Shown: in pieces, positions 52,790 to 61,195 of the stretch
Numbering within the stretch: position 1 is the first letter of the stretch
How the letters are laid out: each line of letters begins with the position of its first letter
Source: JBAXPV01 sp037132075
GTDB taxonomy: Bacteria > Bacteroidota > Bacteroidia > Bacteroidales > CAIXZF01
NCBI GenBank assembly: GCA_037132075.1
Contig: JBAXPV010000014.1
Span: 1 to 64,000, forward strand
DNA: 64,000 nucleotides
Reading direction: 5' to 3'
Notes under the pieces: model-generated
Told to the model about the DNA's origin: nothing
The model's input: the letters and a program-made list of their open reading frames with translations, nothing else
The model's database searches: none
Made by a program: the position numbers and the translations under genes

Positions 52790-53563
52790 TTATTGTTTGA
52801 CGATACGAAGCGTTCCAACAGCAGTCCCCTGCTTCATGATTTTTAAAGCATAGACTCCCTTTTGGAGGCCTGAGGTGTTGAAAGTATATTTGTCGGTATT
52901 CACTTTTGATTCACTCATGACCAGCTTGCCAAGCATATCGTAAATTTGTAAATCAGCCGAAAAAGCTTTGTCAAAGTGAACATTGACCTGATTGCCAAAT
53001 AAGGTAGGGTATACATGGATCCCGTTTTCAGCCATGATTTCATTAATTCCTGACCAAAGTGCAAGGCCAGCAGTAATCGCTGCAGTGATGGCAGGTTTAT
53101 CGGTTGATGAATATCCTAATGATTTATATAATACTGTATGTTCAGGTCCACCTACAACAACAATAGTAGGCATTCCCATGCCGCCATAATAGTTGGTCTG
53201 AGCGCCACCACCACTAAAAACAGGGTGTGTATAACCATAAGTGTTTTTCCATGTCGTCATAGTCTGACAGCTATAGGTGTCGTCATAGCCAAAACTGAAA
53301 AGCTCGACCCGTCCTGGATTCGAGACATCAAAGGGCGGAAGCAGTGTCTTGATGCCATTCGTGGCAACCACACATGAGGAACAATTCATTTCCACAAAAT
53401 CAATCACAGCGACTTTCCCATTATCCAGGTCAGAAAACAGGTTGTGGTTGGTGCCAGAGCAGTCTGCCTGGTTGAAGTCCATGGCAACGGTTTGGCTGAG
53501 GCCATTGCCGCGTATAAGAAACAAACAGACAAGCAGTATTATGGGTAATAATTTCCTGGTCAT
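52790..53563 (-). CDS. thioredoxin-like protein with T9SS sorting domain
   Basis: A 257-aa protein with a signal peptide (ending GLSQ) and a thioredoxin-fold domain with the redox pair NCSSC and the cis-proline loop GMPTIVVVG. The last 75 residues are a T9SS type A sorting domain (GIHVYPTLFGNQ to GVYALKIMKQG). A surface-exposed thiol/disulfide protein is expected. It precedes the outer-membrane barrel gene with no gap. A TAAATTTG -7 box lies at 53598-53605. Confidence 0.82.
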   Translation of the reverse strand: MTRKLLPIILLVCLFLIRGNGLSQTVAMDFNQADCSGTNHNLFSDLDNGKVAVIDFVEMNCSSCVVATNGIKTLLPPFDVSNPGRVELFSFGYDDTYSCQTMTTWKNTYGYTHPVFSGGGAQTNYYGGMGMPTIVVVGGPEHTVLYKSLGYSSTDKPAITAAITAGLALWSGINEIMAENGIHVYPTLFGNQVNVHFDKAFSADLQIYDMLGKLVMSESKVNTDKYTFNTSGLQKGVYALKIMKQGTAVGTLRIVKQ

Positions 53564-53597
53564 GGTTTTGTTTTTAAAGAATGAAATTACGAATTGA

Positions 53598-53605
53598 CAA
53601 ATTTA
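53598..53605 (-). promoter_or_regulatory. -7 box for the thioredoxin-like/barrel operon (TAAATTTG)
   Basis: The minus strand shows a perfect TAnnTTTG 35 bp upstream of the start at 53563. The -33 element is weak. Confidence 0.5.
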
Positions 53606-53638
53606 GTTTATTAAATACTTCAATACCTGAAACCGATG

Positions 53639-54604
53639 TTAAATTTTGTAAGAAAAGATCTTTTCAATCACTTCAAGTCCGGCCCTTTGGCCGCAATCCT
53701 CATAAAGACAACCTTCTCCTGTTTTTAGTAATCTGAGTTTGATCTCAGAATCTATACTTTCTTTGATCAGGTTCTTCATCAGGCCAAGTTTTGGAGCAAA
53801 CAATGTGCCAGAAGTTTTGCTTTTAATTTCAATAGAGAATACAATATTTTTTTTGCTCAGTTCAATCTGAATCGTATCAGGACTCATCCGCTGAAATTTC
53901 TGAATTTTGGAATGATTATATATGGCAAAAAACTCCGTCTTCCCTGCAAAATGAAGGAACCCCAAAAAACCAATAAAGAACGTTCCTTTCCAGGGGATTT
54001 TTGCCACTGATAGCATGAAAGAATTTCCGGGATCACCAAAGTTATTACATTGAGCCCAGAGGTAAGATTCAGGAAATGAGGTCCCCCAGTCTTTTTCTAT
54101 ATAGCCTTTCCCTTTAGAAAAGTCTATAACTCCTGATGGTGTTTGCAACGACCCTTCAATCTCGTGATTCATACTCACCAGTCCGTGCTTACATTCCATC
54201 GTTGGGACAAAGCTATACCAGTCCATGATGCCGGGAGACAATAAGCGGGAAGGGTAGGGTACGCGGTCCGAATAATCGAGTCTTCCCTTGTAACGGCCAT
54301 CAATATTGAGATCAATAAAGTCAGGTGTAAATACTGACTTACCAATCTTTACCCAGAACTTGTCTTTTCGAAAAGAGAATTCCTCAAGGGGATACCTGAT
54401 AAACTCAGATTCACCCGTGATTCCGTTTAGCACCTGGATAAAAGCAAAGCGCTCTTCCGCCAATGCGATTCCAGGGATGAAAGAATAAACTGACTTTAGA
54501 TCCACGGAAACATGTTTGAAATACCAACCCTCAAAGTAATGTTTCTTTTTTAGGTTGCCCTGGAAGATTTCGGGATGATAAAGGGTATGTAGGAAAGGGA
54601 TCAT
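53639..54604 (-). CDS. tocopherol-cyclase-like protein
   Basis: A 321-aa protein with the family motif HYFEGWYFKHV (about residues 20-30), an EKDWG segment and a SFPESYLWAQCNNF stretch, matching the tocopherol cyclase-like domain (PF14249 type). Plant homologues cyclise the tocopherol head group, but bacterial members without tocopherol synthesis have unknown roles. No signal peptide. It sits alone with wide spacers on both sides. Confidence 0.8.
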   Translation of the reverse strand: MIPFLHTLYHPEIFQGNLKKKHYFEGWYFKHVSVDLKSVYSFIPGIALAEERFAFIQVLNGITGESEFIRYPLEEFSFRKDKFWVKIGKSVFTPDFIDLNIDGRYKGRLDYSDRVPYPSRLLSPGIMDWYSFVPTMECKHGLVSMNHEIEGSLQTPSGVIDFSKGKGYIEKDWGTSFPESYLWAQCNNFGDPGNSFMLSVAKIPWKGTFFIGFLGFLHFAGKTEFFAIYNHSKIQKFQRMSPDTIQIELSKKNIVFSIEIKSKTSGTLFAPKLGLMKNLIKESIDSEIKLRLLKTGEGCLYEDCGQRAGLEVIEKIFSYKI

Positions 54605-54762
54605 AAGAATCGCACTGGTTTAAAATTCTGAATTCCAAACTCGAAATTAACCAAATTACGAATCCGGAATTCATTGTTCAGAATTGCTCCTAAACTAAAT
54701 TATTCAAAATCAATATTGTCCGATATGTTTTAATGGAAAATTCACCGAAATACTGTTATATA

Positions 54763-54901
54763 TTTCGTCCCTGCGGAATTTGTTTTACCGGGTGGCAAAT
54801 TTTACTACAAATATGTTGTCCGTACGGGACTGTCATAGAGGGATAAAATATTTGTAGGAATATGATGTTATGTAATTAAAGAAGTCCAGTGAGGGACGAA
54901 A
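54763..54901. repeat. nested inverted-repeat element (TTTCGTCCCT ... AGGGACGAAA)
   Basis: The 10-bp outer arms at 54763-54772 and 54892-54901 pair perfectly. The inner arms ctacaaatat (54805-54814) and atatttgtag (54848-54857) pair perfectly, with a small gtccgtacgggac hairpin at the centre. The layout resembles a REP/MITE-like non-coding element or a structured RNA. Confidence 0.6.
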
Positions 54902-54909
54902 AATTAAAA

Positions 54910-54954
54910 AATCCCAAACTCCCTTCAATCAGATTGAAGTTTGAGTTTGGGATT
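54910..54954. terminator. long hairpin, possible terminator
   Basis: The arms aatcccaaactcccttcaat and attgaagtttgagtttgggatt pair with a 2-nt bulge around a very short loop. It lies between the minus-strand oxidoreductase operon (ending at 55108) and the tocopherol-cyclase-like gene. Confidence 0.55.
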
Positions 54955-54989
54955 TGAATTTTGGGTTTCCCTCAAGGAGCATGTCTTAC

Positions 54990-55110
54990 TTCGACTCCGC
55001 TTCAGGATGACTGCCCTTCAGCCTAACAGCCTTCAGCCCTCAGCCTATTAGCACGCCTTCCTTCGACTCCGCTCAGGATGACTGCCTTCAGCCTAAAAGC
55101 CCTCAGCCTA
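54990..55110. repeat. direct repeat pair (TTCGACTCCGC ... CAGCCTAA)
   Basis: Two copies, 54990-55030 and 55062-55110, share ttcgactccgct, aggatgactgcc and cagcctaa segments. The second reaches into the stop codon of the gamma subunit gene at 55108. Confidence 0.75.
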
Positions 55111-55653
55111 TACTACCTCGTAAATAATCTCCTTCCCACGTTCAATCGCACGCTCATTATCCGGGATCATCCCATGATGGCGTTTGGGGAGCGATTTCTC
55201 TAAACCTTTGTGAACATATTCAGGTTGAACAATGGGCTTAATTTTCAGATAAGCACCGAGCACTACCATGTTAAAGACTTTAGAAAGCCCAACTTTGGCA
55301 GCTTCTTCAGCAGCTTCGACTTTGTAGATTTTAATGTCTTTCCGATCAGGATGATGTGTGATGCCGTTGGGATCATAAATCAGGATACCACCTGGTTTTA
55401 CCATGGATTGGAATTTATCCATGGATTGCTGATTCAGGATAATGGCAGTATCGAATTTGTTGAGAATAGGGGAACTGATACGTTCGTCGCTGATGATAAC
55501 CGTGACATTTGCAGTGCCACCGCGCATCTCAGGACCGTAGCTGGGCATCCAGCTCACTTCTTTGTCTTCCATGACACCGGAATAAGCAAGGATCTTACCC
55601 ATTGAAAGCACACCTTGTCCACCAAAACCGGCAATGATAATTTCTTCAGTCAT
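55108..55653 (-). CDS. 2-oxoacid:ferredoxin oxidoreductase, gamma subunit
   Basis: A 181-aa subunit with the GFGGQGVLSMGKILAYSG motif and the GPEMRGGTANVTVIIS segment of the KOR/VOR gamma family. With the alpha, beta and delta subunits encoded just upstream it oxidises a 2-oxoacid (2-oxoglutarate or branched-chain) to acyl-CoA and reduces ferredoxin, or runs in reverse. Last gene of the operon. Confidence 0.92.
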   Translation of the reverse strand: MTEEIIIAGFGGQGVLSMGKILAYSGVMEDKEVSWMPSYGPEMRGGTANVTVIISDERISSPILNKFDTAIILNQQSMDKFQSMVKPGGILIYDPNGITHHPDRKDIKIYKVEAAEEAAKVGLSKVFNMVVLGAYLKIKPIVQPEYVHKGLEKSLPKRHHGMIPDNERAIERGKEIIYEVV

Positions 55654-55687
55654 ATTGTATGATTTATCTTATGTACCTTTTAATGAA

Positions 55688-56467
55688 CTATTTACCAATG
55701 ACATCTTTGATTTCGCCCAACTCATAGAAAGGGAACATATTCTCTTCCATCCATTTGTTGGATTGCAGCGGTGTCATCTTCCAACCTGAGTTACAATTGC
55801 TGACGATCTCAACGAATGAAGTACCTCTGTTCAGCTTCTGATTTTCAAATGCCTTACGAACAGCTTTCTTGCATTTCCTAACAGCAGCAGGAGTATGAAC
55901 AGCATGGCGGGCAACATAAATTGTACCTGGTAATTGTGCTACAAGCTCGGTCATCTTCAGTGGATTTCCCATGGTAGCCACATCTCTTCCATAAGGTGAA
56001 GTCGATGATTTCATTCCGGGCAGGGTGGTGGGGGCCATCTGGCCGCCTGTCATCCCGTAAATACCATTGTTGATGAAGATCATGGTGATGTTTTCGCCAC
56101 GATTACAGGCATGGATGGTTTCTGCAGTGCCGATAGCGGCAAGGTCACCGTCACCCTGGTAGGTGAAAACGAAATGATCGGGGAGGAGGCGTTTGATCGC
56201 GGTTCCTACAGCCGGGGCACGACCGTGGGCTGCCTGTTGCATGTCGAGGTCAAAGAACTGGTAGGCAAGAACTGAACAGCCTACGGGAGCAACTCCAATA
56301 GTCTTGTCCTGGATTCCCATTTCTTCGATAACTTCGGCGATGATACGGTGTGCTGTACCATGTCCGCAGCCAGGGCAATATGATAAAGTTCTGTCATTGA
56401 GGACTTTCGTCTTGCTGTAAACCAGGTTTTCCGGTTTTACGATATCTTGATTTGTTATATTGCTCAT
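55688..56467 (-). CDS. 2-oxoacid:ferredoxin oxidoreductase, beta (thiamine diphosphate) subunit
   Basis: A 259-aa subunit with the CPGCGHGTAHR motif near the N-terminus, the ThDP-binding TYQGDGDLAAIGTAETIHA and a FINNGIYGMTGGQMAPTT loop. It carries the catalytic thiamine site. 2 bp after the alpha gene and 34 bp before gamma. Confidence 0.94.
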   Translation of the reverse strand: MSNITNQDIVKPENLVYSKTKVLNDRTLSYCPGCGHGTAHRIIAEVIEEMGIQDKTIGVAPVGCSVLAYQFFDLDMQQAAHGRAPAVGTAIKRLLPDHFVFTYQGDGDLAAIGTAETIHACNRGENITMIFINNGIYGMTGGQMAPTTLPGMKSSTSPYGRDVATMGNPLKMTELVAQLPGTIYVARHAVHTPAAVRKCKKAVRKAFENQKLNRGTSFVEIVSNCNSGWKMTPLQSNKWMEENMFPFYELGEIKDVIGK

Positions 56468-56469
56468 AA

Positions 56470-57555
56470 TTATTTCCCTCCGATGATTTTTTCCTCCATG
56501 GCAAGTAATACTTCGTCAGGGGATGGGATGATCCCACCCTGGCGACCGGCATGATCGACTTTACACTTGCCTTCAACAGCAAGCCTGATGTCTTCGATCA
56601 TTTGTCCGGCATTCATTTCAACGCTGAGCATTCCTTTAACCTGTCCGGCAAGATCATGCAATACCTTTGTCGGGAAAGGCCAAAGTGTGATTGGGCGCAA
56701 TAGTCCTAATTTCAGTCCTTTAGCCCGTCCAAGCTGGATGGCTTTCTGACAGATACGGCTGGAAGACCCAAAAGCGACAAATATATATTCTGCGTCATCG
56801 CACTGGATCGCTTCATAGCGAACCTCATTGGCTTCGCATACTTTATATTTTTCCTGGAGTTTAATATTGATCTTCTCCATCACCACAGACTCGAGGTAAA
56901 GAGATGTAACGACACTCTTTTCTTTATTGTCTTGCTTTCCTAAAGTAGCCCATGGGTATTTCTCACGGATCTCTTCATTGGTCAGCCTGGATTGTTGCGG
57001 GTCGAGCCAGACTTTTTCCATCATCTGTCCGATAGCACCATCGCTGAGAATAAGAGCAGGGTTGCGGTATTTAAAGGCAAGCTCAAAACCCAGGTGAACG
57101 AAGTCGTGCATTTCCTGAACAGAAGAAGGAGCCAGAACGATCAGTTTGTAATCGCCATGACCGCCACCTTTGACGCTTTGGAAGTAGTCAGCTTGTGAAG
57201 GCTGAATGGTTCCGAGGCCGGGACCGCCGCGGACGACGTTGACCAGCAAACAAGGCAATTCAGCGCCAGCGCAATAAGAAATGCCTTCCTGCATGAGGCT
57301 CATTCCCGGACTGGAAGAAGAAGTCATTACCTTCTTTCCGCAGCCTGCGCCACCGTATAACATATTGATTGAGGCGACTTCGCTCTCTGCCTGGAGAACG
57401 ACCATTCCTGTACGTTCGTGGGGTTTTTCAGCCATCAGGTACTCCATGATCTCAGACTGGGGTGTGATGGGATAACCAAAATAGCCATCACAGCCGGCGC
57501 GGATAGCCGCTTCAGCAATGGCTTCATTGCCTTTCATTAATCGTAGCTCTTTCAT
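56470..57555 (-). CDS. 2-oxoacid:ferredoxin oxidoreductase, alpha subunit (VorB-like)
   Basis: A 361-aa subunit with MKGNEAIAEAAIRAGCDGYFGYPITPQSE at the start (family hallmark GNEAIAEAA ... GYPITP) and the GGPGLGTIQPSQADY segment. The length and first residues resemble those annotated as 3-methyl-2-oxobutanoate dehydrogenase VorB in Bacteroidota, but 2-oxoglutarate (KorA) cannot be excluded by sequence. 20 bp after the ferredoxin subunit. Confidence 0.9.
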   Translation of the reverse strand: MKELRLMKGNEAIAEAAIRAGCDGYFGYPITPQSEIMEYLMAEKPHERTGMVVLQAESEVASINMLYGGAGCGKKVMTSSSSPGMSLMQEGISYCAGAELPCLLVNVVRGGPGLGTIQPSQADYFQSVKGGGHGDYKLIVLAPSSVQEMHDFVHLGFELAFKYRNPALILSDGAIGQMMEKVWLDPQQSRLTNEEIREKYPWATLGKQDNKEKSVVTSLYLESVVMEKINIKLQEKYKVCEANEVRYEAIQCDDAEYIFVAFGSSSRICQKAIQLGRAKGLKLGLLRPITLWPFPTKVLHDLAGQVKGMLSVEMNAGQMIEDIRLAVEGKCKVDHAGRQGGIIPSPDEVLLAMEEKIIGGK

Positions 57556-57575
57556 CGAAATTTCGTATTATTAGC

Positions 57576-57803
57576 TTATTCAGTGACTTTAACTCTATAC
57601 ACGGAGATCACTCCGTCAGGACAAACCACAGCACAGTTGGTACAACCGGTGCAGTCATCATTGATGGTTTCGGCGTAACGGTATCCTTTGCCGTTCACCT
57701 GCTTTGAAAGTGCGATGACTGTTTCCGGGCAAACCGGCATACAGACTTCACAACCTTTGCAGTGCTCAATATCGATCACGATAGATCCTTTAACTTTTGC
57801 CAT
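57576..57803 (-). CDS. 2-oxoacid:ferredoxin oxidoreductase, ferredoxin-like delta subunit
   Basis: A 75-aa protein with two [4Fe-4S] motifs, CKGCEVCMPVCP (residues about 15-26) and CTGCTNCAVVCP (about 51-62). It passes electrons from the thiamine centre to ferredoxin. First gene of the operon. A possible TAAATTTG -7 box lies about 107 bp upstream. Confidence 0.93.
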   Translation of the reverse strand: MAKVKGSIVIDIEHCKGCEVCMPVCPETVIALSKQVNGKGYRYAETINDDCTGCTNCAVVCPDGVISVYRVKVTE

Positions 57804-57909
57804 AGGAGTGGGTAAATCAGTGTTTTAGTTTCTTGAGTAATTATGGTGCGAAGGTACCTATAATAAGCGTAAGAGCCTTGTCTTTTCATGCCAAAATACC
57901 CCCATGCTT

Positions 57910-57917
57910 CAAATTTA
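57910..57917 (-). promoter_or_regulatory. -7 box candidate for the oxidoreductase operon (TAAATTTG)
   Basis: A minus-strand TAnnTTTG, giving a leader of about 100 nt to the start at 57803. No -33 element confirmed. Confidence 0.4.
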
Positions 57918-57991
57918 AAATGAGTTTAAATAGTATGTTTTAAAGTGCCCGACGATGTTTTCGCCTATTTTTATCCTTTTAAACCCAATTT

Positions 57992-60094
57992 ATGAAAATC
58001 CCCTTACTCATTTCCCTGTTTTTATTTGGTTTGATGCTGCATTTGACTGCGCAAAATCTCGTTTCCACTGAACCACAACCCAGAAATGTTGTGCTGGAAG
58101 AATACACCGGTATTCATTGTCAGTATTGTCCCGAAGGCCACGTGATCTCACAATCTATTCAGGCCGCCAACCCGGGCCGTGTCGTGGTCATCAATATCCA
58201 CCAGGGTTCATTTGCCACTCCCAGCGGAACTGACCCGGATTACCGGACTTCATTCGGTGATGCCCTGGCGGGTCAGACCGGATTAACCGGTTACCCTAGC
58301 GGAACAGTGAATCGTCATGTCTTTCCCGGAAATACAACTACTGCCTTGAATCGATCTGCCTGGGGTGTCGCTGCCAATACAGTCATGGGACAAATATCAC
58401 CGGTAAACGTTGGAATACAATCAGAATATAACGCACCGACACGAACACTTACCATTACAGTGGAAGCATATTATACCGCATCGGCAGTAAACCCGGTCAA
58501 TAAATTAAATATTGCACTGATCCAGGATTCTATTATTGGGGTCCAGCAAAATGGAAGCACCTGGACGACAAATTACAAACACATGCGTATGTTGCGGCAT
58601 ATGATCACAGGCCAATGGGGTGATACCATTAACAATACAAGCCAGGGGCACCTGGTGACAAAAACCTATACTTATGTGGTGCCATTGTCTTATACCAATA
58701 TCCCCTGTATCGTCGAAAATTGCAAGATTGCCGCTTTTATTTCAGAAGACCAGCAGGAAATCCTCAGTGGTGATGTCGTAAAAGCTATTGGCGGGACAAA
58801 CAAATATATCGGGAAGATCAGCGGTCCTGTACCTACTGTATTGCCAGGCACTACAGGTAATATCACTTCTTTTGGTTTTTCAGTGACCAGTGCGCTTGAT
58901 GTTACAGAGCCCTTCCAGCTTACGTTAACTTCTACCAATTTACCTGTTGATTGGTCGGCAAATATTCTTTACAATGCTGCCCTTTGTGGAAATAGCACTA
59001 TTGCGATGCTTGGTTCAGACTCCCTGACAAACGTGAGTATCGTCGTAACTCCCGGCACGATCCCAGCTGTGCCTGAGTTTGTTTTTAAGATGAAATCAGT
59101 GAATAACCCCGAAGCTCCGGAAAAACAGGTGGTCGTCAATGTGGTAGCCAACGTTACGGATCTTGTTGTCAATGGTTCCGGTGGTGCCGAGACTTTCACC
59201 TACAAGAAACATTATCTGAACGGTCTCGCTTTCGCAGGAAATACGCACACAACATACTGTTCTGCCAGCCTGCTTTCCCAGGCGATTGCTGGTAATGCAC
59301 TTACGGGTGTTCATAACATCTATGCCAATATTGCCTGGACATTTCCTGCCCTCAAAGATGATGAAGCCATTGCCTTGATGGCCTTCATGGATGCCGGTGG
59401 AAACGTCATGCTCGGTGGCCAGGATGTGGGTTGGGATATCATGAGCGGTGCTGCCGGATCCAATGGCGATGCAATCACTCAGAATTTCTATACGAACTAT
59501 CTGCTGGCCAATTTTGTTGATGATGGAAGTACAGCAAACAGTCAGTTTACAATCAATGCAACGGATCCTATCTTTGGTAATCTCACCACAAGCGCAGTTA
59601 CTTGTCCATACGGCACCAACAACTATCCTGACCAGATCTCTCCCCGCTCCGGAGCCTTTTCTATTTTCTTTTACAACAACAATACTGCAAAAACTGCTGC
59701 AGTACGTGGCCAGACCGCCAACTTCAAATCGGTTTATTTTGGTGTTGGGATGGAGATGATTGGTGATACCAATGTCAGGAATCAAATCGTGAAAAGAGCG
59801 CATGACTGGTTTTATACCATGGTTGGCATTGATGAGCCGAATATGCTCAGCCTCGGACAGGTTTATCCCAACCCGGCCAATATATCCGCAACGATCACCT
59901 TTGCTGAAAGCCACAGCCAGCGAAGCCTCCAGGTATCGGATCTTACCGGAAGACTTGTTGCTACTGAGACAATTCCAGCCAACACAACCGAATATCTCCT
60001 GAATACCGCAAGTTTCCAGGAAGGAACGTATCTGCTGAAACTCTCAGGCGCGGGTTGTGCCAATGGTTTTCAAAAGCTGTTGATACTGCATTAA
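57992..60094 (+). CDS. Omp28-like thioredoxin-fold protein with GATase-like domain and T9SS tail
   Basis: A 700-aa secreted protein with a signal peptide (residues 1-20, ending LTAQ). Residues 30-270 match the Omp28-related thioredoxin-like domain: LEEYTGIHCQYCPEGH holds the CQYC redox motif, then NIHQGSFA. A domain at about 390-610, with LNGLAFAGNTH and DAGGNVMLGGQD, resembles a class I glutamine-amidotransferase-like fold without an obvious catalytic cysteine. The last 80 residues are a T9SS type A sorting domain (GQVYPNPANISA to GTYLLKLSG). Role unknown; likely cell-surface thiol chemistry or adhesion. Confidence 0.82.
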   Translation: MKIPLLISLFLFGLMLHLTAQNLVSTEPQPRNVVLEEYTGIHCQYCPEGHVISQSIQAANPGRVVVINIHQGSFATPSGTDPDYRTSFGDALAGQTGLTGYPSGTVNRHVFPGNTTTALNRSAWGVAANTVMGQISPVNVGIQSEYNAPTRTLTITVEAYYTASAVNPVNKLNIALIQDSIIGVQQNGSTWTTNYKHMRMLRHMITGQWGDTINNTSQGHLVTKTYTYVVPLSYTNIPCIVENCKIAAFISEDQQEILSGDVVKAIGGTNKYIGKISGPVPTVLPGTTGNITSFGFSVTSALDVTEPFQLTLTSTNLPVDWSANILYNAALCGNSTIAMLGSDSLTNVSIVVTPGTIPAVPEFVFKMKSVNNPEAPEKQVVVNVVANVTDLVVNGSGGAETFTYKKHYLNGLAFAGNTHTTYCSASLLSQAIAGNALTGVHNIYANIAWTFPALKDDEAIALMAFMDAGGNVMLGGQDVGWDIMSGAAGSNGDAITQNFYTNYLLANFVDDGSTANSQFTINATDPIFGNLTTSAVTCPYGTNNYPDQISPRSGAFSIFFYNNNTAKTAAVRGQTANFKSVYFGVGMEMIGDTNVRNQIVKRAHDWFYTMVGIDEPNMLSLGQVYPNPANISATITFAESHSQRSLQVSDLTGRLVATETIPANTTEYLLNTASFQEGTYLLKLSGAGCANGFQKLLILH

Positions 60095-60182
60095 TATAGC
60101 TGGAAATGTAACTAACTTAGATTCCTTAAATCAGGTTATTTCCAGGATATTATTAATCTTTTCTTTTCTGTGGAGCAATTGC

Positions 60183-60230
60183 TTCAGATTGCCGATCAGC
60201 CGGATAGCACGTTCTATCCGGCTGTTTTTT
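60183..60230 (+). terminator. terminator hairpin, copy 1 of a duplicated sequence
   Basis: The arms agccggata and tatccggct with a short loop are followed by a T-run, about 100 bp after the Omp28-like gene. A 43-bp sequence (60183-60225) is identical to 60807-60849. Confidence 0.85.
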
Positions 60231-60313
60231 ATATAGTTTAATCCTTTGGTATTCTGGAATGAACTTATTGGTATTTAGAATTGTTCTAAATAAAAACCTA
60301 AAACCAAATCCTT

Positions 60314-60751
60314 ATGAAAAGAATACTATTAGTTGCCGTGATTTTATGTATGGTTGCTTTTGCCGGCCGGACTTTTGCCCAGGAAAAAGGTTACAAAGAC
60401 GGAACAGTCTGGGAGATTTCTTTTATCAAAACTTCAGCCAATATGACAGATGACTATGTCAAGAGCCTGAAAGGGACCTGGAAAGCGATGCATGATGAAG
60501 CCGTCAAAGAAGGTCTGTTGGTTTCTTATAAGATTCTGGCAGGTGCAGCTGCAAACCCTGAAGATTGGGATGTGATGCTTATGACTGAATATAAGAATCT
60601 TGCCAGCATGGAGGGACAGGATGCCAAATGGGATGCTATTTCCAAAAAAGTGATTGGCGGTGAAGATGCCATGAAGAAACTTAATGAGAATCGCATGGTC
60701 ATGCGTACCATTTATGGAAGCAAAATGATGCGGGAAGTTTTGTTCCCCTAA
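60314..60751 (+). CDS. small secreted protein, ferredoxin-like/dimeric-barrel style
   Basis: A 145-aa protein with a signal peptide (residues 1-22, ending TFAQ). The rest has the alternating pattern of a dimeric alpha/beta barrel (WEISFIKTSANM ... LLVSYKILAGAAANPEDWDVMLMTEYKN). I recognise no named family. It is flanked on both sides by copies of one terminator. Confidence 0.65.
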   Translation: MKRILLVAVILCMVAFAGRTFAQEKGYKDGTVWEISFIKTSANMTDDYVKSLKGTWKAMHDEAVKEGLLVSYKILAGAAANPEDWDVMLMTEYKNLASMEGQDAKWDAISKKVIGGEDAMKKLNENRMVMRTIYGSKMMREVLFP

Positions 60752-60806
60752 GCCCGACTAAATCCCCAAAATATCCCTGAACTGCTCTTTCCCCAGCGGA
60801 AGCTGT

Positions 60807-60860
60807 TTCAGATTGCCGATCAGCCGGATAGCACGTTCTATCCGGCTGTCGGTGTTTTTT
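60807..60860 (+). terminator. terminator hairpin, copy 2 of a duplicated sequence
   Basis: The 43 bp at 60807-60849 match 60183-60225 exactly; a short insertion (cggtg) precedes the T-run. It terminates the 60314 gene and lies just beyond the stop of the minus-strand gene at 60859. Confidence 0.85.
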
Positions 60861-61065
60861 AAAGAGTGGTGATGCTAATGTAGGCTTGGCCATCGCCAAG
60901 AGCCACCAGGCCACATTGGTAAGTAAGAGTTCCATTAACAGTGCAAAGCAATCGCTTGCTCATTTTTCCACCTAGGGATTCAACCACTTCCTTCGGAATG
61001 AGCAGGTATCGCATACCCGGGAGATGGTTGAGGAGATAGATATTTGTTGTAAATGTGACTGCCAT
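60859..61065 (-). CDS. small DUF1905-like protein
   Basis: A 68-aa protein. The sequence RYLLIPKEVVESLGGKMSK, TVNGTLTYQCGLVALGDGQAYI fits the DUF1905 fold (small beta-barrel found in YdeI-like proteins), which is normally about 80-100 residues. A perfect TAATTTTG -7 box lies at 61076-61083 on the same strand, 10 bp upstream, supporting expression. A second, overlapping minus-strand frame (60699-60935) is a shadow. Confidence 0.6.
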   Translation of the reverse strand: MAVTFTTNIYLLNHLPGMRYLLIPKEVVESLGGKMSKRLLCTVNGTLTYQCGLVALGDGQAYISITTL

Positions 61066-61075
61066 GGATGTAAAG

Positions 61076-61083
61076 CAAAATTA
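61076..61083 (-). promoter_or_regulatory. -7 box for the DUF1905-like gene (TAATTTTG)
   Basis: A minus-strand TAnnTTTG close to the ATG at 61065. The predicted leader is very short or absent. Confidence 0.45.
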
Positions 61084-61109
61084 ATTTTTTCTGGGAATTA
61101 AAAGTTTTT

Positions 61110-61140
61110 GTCCGCAGATTACGCGGATTACACGGATTAT
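61110..61140. repeat. GCAGATTACGCGGATTACACGGATT-type short repeat
   Basis: Three near-copies of a 9-10-bp unit (cagattacg, cggattaca, cggatta) in tandem in the spacer upstream of the serine hydrolase gene. This kind of tract is widespread in Bacteroidota intergenic DNA; function unknown. Confidence 0.6.
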
Positions 61141-61149
61141 AATATCTGT

Positions 61150-61157
61150 TAACTTTG
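61150..61157 (+). promoter_or_regulatory. -7 box of the serine hydrolase gene (TAACTTTG)
   Basis: A perfect TAnnTTTG, 39 bp before the ATG at 61196. Confidence 0.55.
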
Positions 61158-61195
61158 TTGCAATAATAAAGTTTGAATGCATTAATTATTTATAT

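Larger units (their letters stand above)
54605..55107. other. gene-free region with nested inverted and direct repeats
   Basis: No gene in about 500 bp. It contains the outer/inner inverted-repeat element at 54763-54901, a long hairpin at 54910-54954 and two direct repeats at 54990-55030 and 55062-55110, given separately. Confidence 0.7.

Noticed and set aside
59096..59914. Minus-strand open frame of 272 codons in the Omp28-like gene
   Set aside because: Antisense to a recognised T9SS protein with sorting domain; no features of its own.
60699..60935. 78-codon minus-strand frame near the DUF1905-like gene
   Set aside because: It overlaps the duplicated terminator and the end of the secreted-protein gene, and a better frame with a promoter box exists at 60859-61065.
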